Positions 13,397 through 17,228 of a stretch of 17,228 nucleotides of DNA are shown here, in pieces. The stretch is from Chloroflexota bacterium (lineage in GTDB: Bacteria > Chloroflexota > Limnocylindria > Limnocylindrales > CSP1-4). Positions within the stretch are counted from its first letter, which is position 1. Every line of letters starts with the position of its first letter. The notes beneath the pieces are model-generated. The model made no database searches, had not been told where the DNA came from, and saw only the letters and a program-made list of their open reading frames with translations. The stretch spans positions 1-17,228 of the forward strand of contig JACDBP010000384.1 in the NCBI GenBank assembly GCA_013694835.1, written 5' to 3'. The position numbers and the translations under genes are program-made.

Positions 13397-13839
13397 AGGT
13401 GATCCTGACCAGCGACGTTGTCACGCTCGGCAAGAGCGGTGAGCTGAAGGACGTCGCCGACGGTTACGCCCGCAACTTCCTGATCCCGAAGAAGCTGGCC
13501 GTGCCGGCGGCGGGTGGCGCCTACCGCGCCTGGCAGCACGACATCGCGAGTCGCGAGGACAAGCGTCAGCGTGAGCGCGCCGAGGCGGAGATCGCTGCTC
13601 AGCGAATCTCCAGCACGACGCTCACGATGGGCGTCAAGGTCGGCGAGGGTGGCAAGCTCTACGGCTCGATCACCGCCAAGGACATCGCGGACGCGCTCGG
13701 CCGACGGGGCATCGTGGTCGACCGACACAAGGTCGATCTGGATGAGCCGCTGAAGACCCTGGGCACGTACAAGGTCGCGATCCGGGTGCACGCCGGGATG
13801 ACCCCCGAGGTCACCATCGCGGTGGAGCCGAAGGGCTGA
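13393..13839 (+). CDS. rplI: 50S ribosomal protein L9
   Basis: 148 residues. The N-terminal rRNA-binding domain is diagnostic (MKVILTSDVVTLGKSG, then GYARNFLIPKKLAVPA, residues about 24-39). A long connecting helix (about 45-75, ASREDKRQRERAEAEIAAQ) and a C-terminal domain (GKLYGSITAKDIADAL, then the KTLGTYKVAIRVH strand) complete the protein. L9 binds 23S rRNA domain V near the L1 stalk and supports reading-frame maintenance. The start is the GTG overlapping the upstream stop. Bacteria often keep rplI in an rpsF-ssb-rpsR-rplI group, sometimes followed by dnaB. Here that group is absent, dnaB is about 3 kb away on the other strand, and rplI sits between a DUF1232 gene and a membrane protein gene. 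Confidence 0.97.
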   Translation: MKVILTSDVVTLGKSGELKDVADGYARNFLIPKKLAVPAAGGAYRAWQHDIASREDKRQRERAEAEIAAQRISSTTLTMGVKVGEGGKLYGSITAKDIADALGRRGIVVDRHKVDLDEPLKTLGTYKVAIRVHAGMTPEVTIAVEPKG

Positions 13840-13840
13840 C

Positions 13841-14554
13841 ATGGACCAGCTCCGGCGGCAAACGCCGGAGGCGGTAGGGCCGCGGCCGCGTTCGTTCGAC
13901 CGTCGTGACCTGACCATCGTGGCCGCGACGACCGTCCTCGGGGCGGTTGTCGGTCTGCTCCTGCACTACGCACGGTCGCTCCCGCCCGGCCAGGGATCCA
14001 TCGCCGGGTTCGTGGTCATCGTCTTCGTGGGGGTCCTCGTCGTGGGCGCCGCCTACGGGCTGCTGCAGTGGGCCGCTGGGCAGCCGGTGCCGCTGATGGC
14101 GATGATCGGACTTGTCGTGGGATTCTTCGCAGCCCTTCCGTTCGGGCCTTCCGCCACGCCTGCGATCACGGTGCCGGGCACCTACGCGGTCACCCTCAGC
14201 GGGATCCAGGGCACGGTCGAAGGGGAGGCAGCGTGCGATTGGGCCGCCGGGCGGACGCGCATCGCCCAGGTGCGGGTGAGCGGCCTGCCGTACGAGGACG
14301 GGGCTGCCAACCTCACGGTCTACCTGCTGGCCCCGCGGACGACGGTCGAGACCCCCAGGGCCGCCTATCGATGGACGGGCGAGGAGGCGGTCCAGCCGAT
14401 CGACAGCGCCGTTCCAGTCAGCGCGGATGGCTCGAGCGGCGCGATCCGGCTCTTCGTGGTTCGCGCGGAGGTTCCTGCGCAGGGCACCGAAGACGAGCCC
14501 GCCGACCTGACCGGCACGATCCGGTGGCAGTGTCTGGCGGCACCGCCGGCATGA
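13841..14554 (+). CDS. Unknown membrane protein with three N-terminal helices and an external domain
   Basis: 237 residues. Hydrophobic segments are at about 24-42, 54-78 and 83-105, followed by a predominantly beta extracytoplasmic domain of about 130 residues (YAVTLSGIQGTVEGEAACDW... IRWQCLAAPPA). The two cysteines in that domain, one in EAACDW and one in RWQCLA, could form a disulphide that closes the sheet. I do not recognise the family. The start ATG lies one base after the rplI stop and the end overlaps an ATG of the dinB frame (ATGA), so the gene is probably co-transcribed with rplI and dinB. Its position gives no clear role. Confidence 0.75.
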   Translation: MDQLRRQTPEAVGPRPRSFDRRDLTIVAATTVLGAVVGLLLHYARSLPPGQGSIAGFVVIVFVGVLVVGAAYGLLQWAAGQPVPLMAMIGLVVGFFAALPFGPSATPAITVPGTYAVTLSGIQGTVEGEAACDWAAGRTRIAQVRVSGLPYEDGAANLTVYLLAPRTTVETPRAAYRWTGEEAVQPIDSAVPVSADGSSGAIRLFVVRAEVPAQGTEDEPADLTGTIRWQCLAAPPA

Positions 14555-14592
14555 TCGCGCACGGGGCTTCCCGCGGTGCGCATCATGCCGCC

Positions 14593-15858
14593 ATGCCGGA
14601 CCGGGCGACGATCCTCCATGTCGACCTCGACGCGTTCTTCGCCGCCGTGGAGCAGCGCGACCGACCCGAGCTGCGCGGTAGACCGGTCATCGTCGGCGGC
14701 GGTGGTCCGAACGACCGGGGCGTCGTCAGCGCCGCCTCCTACGAGGCGCGAGCATTCGGGGTGCGCTCAGCGATGCCGCTGCGGACCGCAGGCGCGCTCT
14801 GTCCGCAGGGCGTATTCGTGCCGGTGGACGGCGCAAAGTACGGCCGCGTCAGCCACGACGTGATGGTCATCCTGCGGCGGTTCACGCCGCGAGTCGAGCA
14901 GATCTCGATCGACGAAGCGTTCCTGGACGTGGCCGGCTCGGAGGCGCTGTTCGGGACCGCCGAGATGATCGCCCGGCGGATCAAGGACGCCATCAGCGGC
15001 GAGCTGGACCTGACCGCCTCGGTCGGCGTGGCGCGGACCCGGCTGGTGGCGAAGATCGCCTCCGAGCTGCGCAAGCCGGACGGGCTGGTGGTGGTGCCGG
15101 CCGGGACCGAGGAGGCGTTTCTGGCGCCGTTGCCGATCTTCCGGCTGTGGGGTGTCGGAGCCAAGACCCGGGTCGTGCTCGCCGAGTACGGCGTGGAGAC
15201 GATCGGCGAGCTCGCGGCGCTGCCCGAGGACCTCCTCCGACGGCGTTTCGGTGTCCACGGGCCGCTGCTGCTGGCCCGCGCACGTGGCGTCGACCCGACG
15301 CCGGTCGGTGACGGCGAGGCCGCGAAGTCGGTCAGCCACGAGCACACCTTCGACCTGGACACGAACGACTGGGAGACGATCGAACGCACGTTGCTGGGCC
15401 TCTCCGAGGGCGTCTCCGGGCGCCTGCGGCGTGGCGGCGTCAAGGCCGGCACGATCGCCATCAAGCTGCGCGACTCCGATTTCGTGACGATCACCCGTCA
15501 GCGGACGCTCGACCGACCGACCGACCTGACCGACCGCATCTGGCGCGTGGCTGTCGCACTCGCCCGCCCGGAGGCGCGTGGGATCCATGTCCGGCTCATC
15601 GGCGTGGCTGCCAGTCATCTGACGGAGAGGGAGCAGCTGTCGCTGTTCGGGGGGGACGACGAGCGGCTGCGCCGGGCGGTCGAGGCGGCGGATCGGATCC
15701 GCGAGCGATTCGGCCCGCGGGCCATCACCCGCGCACGGCTCGTGCGGCGCCGTGGTCAGGGTCCCAGCGTTCCCGAGCCGTTCGAACGTGACCACCTGAA
15801 CGCGCCCGAGGCTCGCCGAGTCGGCCGACCGGGTCCGCCGAGCGACGAGGTGGGCTGA
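14593..15858 (+). CDS. dinB: DNA polymerase IV (Y-family translesion polymerase)
   Basis: 421 residues. The palm begins ILHVDLDAFFAAVE with metal ligand D11 and steric-gate F16. SIDEAFLD supplies D107/E108, and KIASELRKPDGLVVV and LWGVGAKT mark the thumb helix-hairpin-helix region. A little-finger domain occupies about 245-380. A beta-clamp-binding motif QLSLF lies at 348-352, inside the end of that domain, followed by a Pro/Arg-rich tail. It performs low-fidelity bypass of lesions such as N2-dG adducts. I start at 14593, where conservation begins. An in-frame ATG at 14551 overlaps the preceding stop (ATGA) and would add 14 residues, and is a real alternative because no Shine-Dalgarno sequence supports 14593. 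No SOS box is visible directly upstream, so SOS control, if any, must come from further upstream. Confidence 0.96.
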   Translation: MPDRATILHVDLDAFFAAVEQRDRPELRGRPVIVGGGGPNDRGVVSAASYEARAFGVRSAMPLRTAGALCPQGVFVPVDGAKYGRVSHDVMVILRRFTPRVEQISIDEAFLDVAGSEALFGTAEMIARRIKDAISGELDLTASVGVARTRLVAKIASELRKPDGLVVVPAGTEEAFLAPLPIFRLWGVGAKTRVVLAEYGVETIGELAALPEDLLRRRFGVHGPLLLARARGVDPTPVGDGEAAKSVSHEHTFDLDTNDWETIERTLLGLSEGVSGRLRRGGVKAGTIAIKLRDSDFVTITRQRTLDRPTDLTDRIWRVAVALARPEARGIHVRLIGVAASHLTEREQLSLFGGDDERLRRAVEAADRIRERFGPRAITRARLVRRRGQGPSVPEPFERDHLNAPEARRVGRPGPPSDEVG

Positions 15859-15864
15859 GGGTCG

Positions 15865-15885
15865 CGTGCCAGACAAGGTGGCACG
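15865..15885. terminator. Hairpin just after dinB
   Basis: CGTGCC (15865-15870) pairs with GGCACG (15880-15885) around a nine-base loop, six bases after the dinB stop. There is no T-run. It may end or attenuate the dinB transcript and separate it from the SOS-type promoter 30 bp further on. Confidence 0.35.
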
Positions 15886-15916
15886 ACCGGCGCCCGATAT
15901 CCACCAAAACGAGCGC

Positions 15917-15946
15917 TTGACACCAGAACATCTGTTCGATTACGGT
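15917..15946 (+). promoter_or_regulatory. SOS-type promoter of the small gene downstream of dinB
   Basis: A perfect -35 TTGACA (15917-15922) is followed two bases later by an SOS-like box, exactly as in the lexA promoter. A -10 candidate TACGGT (15941-15946) lies 18 bp from the -35. Transcription would start near 15953 and give a leader of about 80 bases. Confidence 0.68.
15925..15938. promoter_or_regulatory. SOS-like box 1, AGAACATCTGTTCG
   Basis: GAAC-ATCT-GTTC core inside the promoter spacer. It matches the lexA operator read on the lexA strand (CGAACATCCGTTCG) at 12 of 14 positions and has the same two-base offset from the -35. This strongly suggests a LexA-binding site. Confidence 0.8.
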
Positions 15947-15957
15947 GACGAGCCTAT

Positions 15958-15971
15958 AGAACAGATGTTCT
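15958..15971. promoter_or_regulatory. SOS-like box 2, AGAACAGATGTTCT
   Basis: A GAAC-N4-GTTC box. Its reverse complement AGAACATCTGTTCT matches box 1 at 13 of 14 bases, so the two form an inverted pair 33 bp apart (about three helical turns). It lies just after the predicted transcription start, where bound LexA would add repression. Confidence 0.75.
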
Positions 15972-16031
15972 CTCGTCGCCGACGTGCCGGGCACGGAGAG
16001 AGCGCCAAGGCTCCCCGAAGGAGGCCGTTTC

Positions 16032-16313
16032 ATGGCGATGATCCGCATCACTCCGATGGAGGTCCGCGTCCGCTGCGACTGGTTCGATGGACGGCCACGC
16101 AGTATCCGGATGGCGGAGTCGAGCGTGCCAGTCGTTCGTGTCGAACGCATCCGGGATGAGAGCCGGGGCTATCCCGTAGCTGCCGGTCCGCGCACCATCT
16201 TCGAGGTCCGGACGCCGGACACTCGGATGGCGCTGGCATACCAGCATCGCCGCCGACGCTGGGTCATCGAGGCTATCGATCCGGAACTGAGCGCACTCGG
16301 CCGGGCCGCCTGA
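16032..16313 (+). CDS. Small basic protein under predicted LexA control, possibly DUF6504-like
   Basis: 93 residues from the ATG at 16032, chosen because AAGGAGG (16018-16024) lies seven bases upstream. The same frame opens earlier at 15984 without such a site. The protein is short, Arg-rich and probably all-beta: VRVRCDWFDGRPRSIRM, VPVVRVERIRDES, TIFEVRTPD, then MALAYQHRRRRWVIEAIDPEL. The strand order and the closing YxxxRRRRWxxxxI element recall DUF6504-type small proteins encoded next to Y-family polymerase or ImuB/DnaE2 genes. That match is from memory and uncertain. No catalytic motif is visible. With two SOS-like boxes upstream and dinB immediately before it, a role in DNA-damage tolerance is the natural inference. 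Exact function is unknown. Confidence 0.8.
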   Translation: MAMIRITPMEVRVRCDWFDGRPRSIRMAESSVPVVRVERIRDESRGYPVAAGPRTIFEVRTPDTRMALAYQHRRRRWVIEAIDPELSALGRAA

Positions 16314-16338
16314 CCTGGCGACCAACGTCTGAGCTTGG

Positions 16339-16357
16339 CGAGCACCGCCTGTGCTCG
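16339..16357. terminator. Hairpin after the SOS-controlled gene
   Basis: CGAGCAC (16339-16345) and GTGCTCG (16351-16357) form a perfect 7-bp stem with a five-base loop, 25 bases after the stop at 16313. No T-run follows. It is a candidate terminator or processing site before the next gene. Confidence 0.4.
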
Positions 16358-16370
16358 GCGGGCGCCGTGC

Positions 16371-16376
16371 GACAAT
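16371..16376 (+). promoter_or_regulatory. Putative -10 element GACAAT for the cyclodeaminase-family gene
   Basis: GACAAT ends seven bases before the ATG at 16384, with no Shine-Dalgarno sequence in between, suggesting a leaderless transcript. No clear -35 is seen; the preceding hairpin occupies that region. Confidence 0.35.
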
Positions 16377-16383
16377 CGAGCCC

Positions 16384-17040
16384 ATGCCCGACGAGACGTA
16401 CAGCAGGCTGACGCTCGACGAGTTCACGACGCGTCTCGCGTCCGCGGAGCCCGTCCCAGGCGGGGGCAGCGCCTCGGCGGTCGCGGCCAGCCTTGCCGGC
16501 AGTCTCCTGGCGATGGTCGCGGGCCTGTCCAGCGGGCGCCCGAAGTACGCGGCATACGAGCAGACCATCGCGCGCGCGCTCGAGGCGGGCACGCGCGCGC
16601 GGACCAGGATGCTTGCCCTGGCGGACGAGGACGCGACCGCCTACCAGGCGTTCGGTGCTGCGATGAAGCTGTCCCGTGATACGCCGGAGGCGCAGGCCGA
16701 ACGCGACGCGGCGATCGGGACCGCGGCGCTCGGCGCCTCGGAGGTCCCGCTGGATGTCGTGCGCGAGAGCGTCGCCCTGCTCCAGGAGATCGAGGCCCTT
16801 GCTGGCCGCAGCAACCTCAATGCAGCGAGCGATCTCCATGTGGCCGCCCTGCTAGCGGAAGCTGCGGCGCGCGGAGCCGGAGCGAACGTGCTCATCAACC
16901 TGCCCATGGTCCCCGACGAACAGCGGGCGGGCGCCATGATGGTCGAGCTCAACGGGTACCTGCGCGAGATCGGTGACGCGGCGGCCAGGGTGCGCGAGAT
17001 CGTCGGAGCGGGCAAGCTGCTTGACCCTGAGGGGGAGTGA
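16384..17040 (+). CDS. Cyclodeaminase/cyclohydrolase family protein (FTCD C-terminal-like)
   Basis: 218 residues from the ATG at 16384. An in-frame GTG at 16351 lies within a hairpin and is rejected. The N terminus has the family signature AEPVPGGGSASAVAASLAGSLLAMVAGLS (about 20-48), followed by long helices including DEDATAYQAFGAAMKL (90-105), a central SNLNAASDLHVAALLAEAAARGA segment (about 141-163) and GANVLINL. This is the all-helical PF04961-type domain of formiminotetrahydrofolate cyclodeaminase and of stand-alone methenyl-THF cyclohydrolases (FchA type). It probably works on a C1-tetrahydrofolate in the cytoplasm, but the two activities cannot be separated by eye. Length is normal for the stand-alone form. 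A gene begins 161 bp downstream. Confidence 0.88.
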   Translation: MPDETYSRLTLDEFTTRLASAEPVPGGGSASAVAASLAGSLLAMVAGLSSGRPKYAAYEQTIARALEAGTRARTRMLALADEDATAYQAFGAAMKLSRDTPEAQAERDAAIGTAALGASEVPLDVVRESVALLQEIEALAGRSNLNAASDLHVAALLAEAAARGAGANVLINLPMVPDEQRAGAMMVELNGYLREIGDAAARVREIVGAGKLLDPEGE

Positions 17041-17164
17041 GTTCGACCATACGCGACATCGGTGGGGAGATCGGCGGAGTTGGCGGTCCGACCCCATGGG
17101 CGTGTCGCTGCAAGCCGACGTTCGTTGCTTGACGCCGAGGCGCATGATGGCGCCCTGGGTTGCT

Positions 17165-17182
17165 CGCCGGGTCGAACCGGCG
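17165..17182. other. Hairpin in the 161-bp leader before the last gene
   Basis: CGCCGG (17165-17170) and CCGGCG (17177-17182) form a perfect 6-bp stem with a six-base loop, nine bases before the purine-rich ribosome binding site of the final gene. A second small stem, GGCGC/GCGCC, lies at 17139-17154. I recognise no riboswitch class in 17041-17201. It may be a terminator of the preceding gene or a leader structure. Confidence 0.3.
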
Positions 17183-17201
17183 TGATCCGTGAGGGAGAGA
17201 G

Positions 17202-17228
17202 ATGAACGCGCTGACCCGAACGCGACGG
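17202..17228 (+). CDS. Start of an unidentified gene, cut by window edge
   Basis: An ATG at 17202 follows GAGGGAGAGAG (17191-17201) and opens a frame of nine codons (MNALTRTRR) to the end of the window. The ribosome binding site makes it a believable gene start. Nothing can be said about the product; the Arg-rich beginning would suit a signal peptide or membrane protein, but nine residues cannot show that. Confidence 0.5.

Noticed and set aside
14068..14592. 175-codon N-terminal extension of the dinB frame
   Set aside because: It reads the membrane protein gene in the wrong frame and is Arg/Gly/Pro-rich without any domain. Only the last 14 codons (from 14551) are a possible alternative start.
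15866..16159. 97-codon plus-strand frame covering the SOS promoter
   Set aside because: It runs through both SOS boxes and the promoter, has no ribosome binding site, and conflicts with the better-supported gene at 16032.
17165..17182. Possible tRNA T-arm (GGTCGAACC)
   Set aside because: No acceptor, D or anticodon arm can be built around it; it is a simple hairpin.

Overview
The window is GC-rich, densely packed bacterial chromosomal DNA. It has no rRNA, tRNA, insertion sequence, integrase or CRISPR array that I can see. High GC, a LexA with a CGAAC-N4-GTTCG operator of the Gram-positive/actinobacterial type, MalT-like LuxR ATPases, NarL-type two-component systems and many leaderless-looking starts suggest Chloroflexota (Limnocylindria-like) or Actinomycetota. 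This placement is inference from gene style; no phylogenetic marker was compared.

Left part (1-3124). A MalT-like (LAL family) STAND regulator is cut by the left edge. It is followed by a dodecin, both on the minus strand. A divergent lipoprotein with a Pro/Ser/Thr-rich linker and a DUF1801-type small protein lie on the plus strand.

Signalling and transport island (3192-8801). A histidine kinase and NarL-type response regulator, overlapping by 4 bp, are divergent from a tightly coupled four-gene operon. That operon encodes a 58-aa single-pass membrane peptide, a MacB/LolD-type ABC ATPase, an 817-aa FtsX/MacB-type permease and a 74-aa ubiquitin-like (multiubiquitin-domain) protein. Adjacent genes overlap by 1, 4 and 4 nt, so they are probably made together. 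A single ubiquitin-like domain fused transcriptionally to an ABC exporter, with no E1, E2 or JAB gene nearby, is the most unusual arrangement here and the best candidate for an undescribed system.

Replication and SOS island (8829-16313). dnaB and lexA lie on the minus strand. lexA has a promoter whose 17-bp spacer contains a palindromic SOS box. Divergent from lexA is a channel-like protein with the order RCK, two-helix pore, RCK, and without a TVGYG-type filter. A plus-strand cluster follows: YkvA-like (DUF1232) protein, ribosomal protein L9, a membrane protein and DNA polymerase IV (dinB). Directly after dinB is a small basic protein behind a promoter with the same TTGACA-SOS-box layout as lexA plus a second SOS-like box 33 bp downstream. 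It is therefore a predicted LexA-regulated partner of the translesion polymerase gene.

Right end (16384-17228). A cyclodeaminase/cyclohydrolase-family protein is followed by the first nine codons of an unidentified gene. No gene-free stretch exceeds 300 bases. The longest gaps are 10185-10426, 15859-16031, 5093-5258 and 17041-17201, and they are described under the sites they hold.
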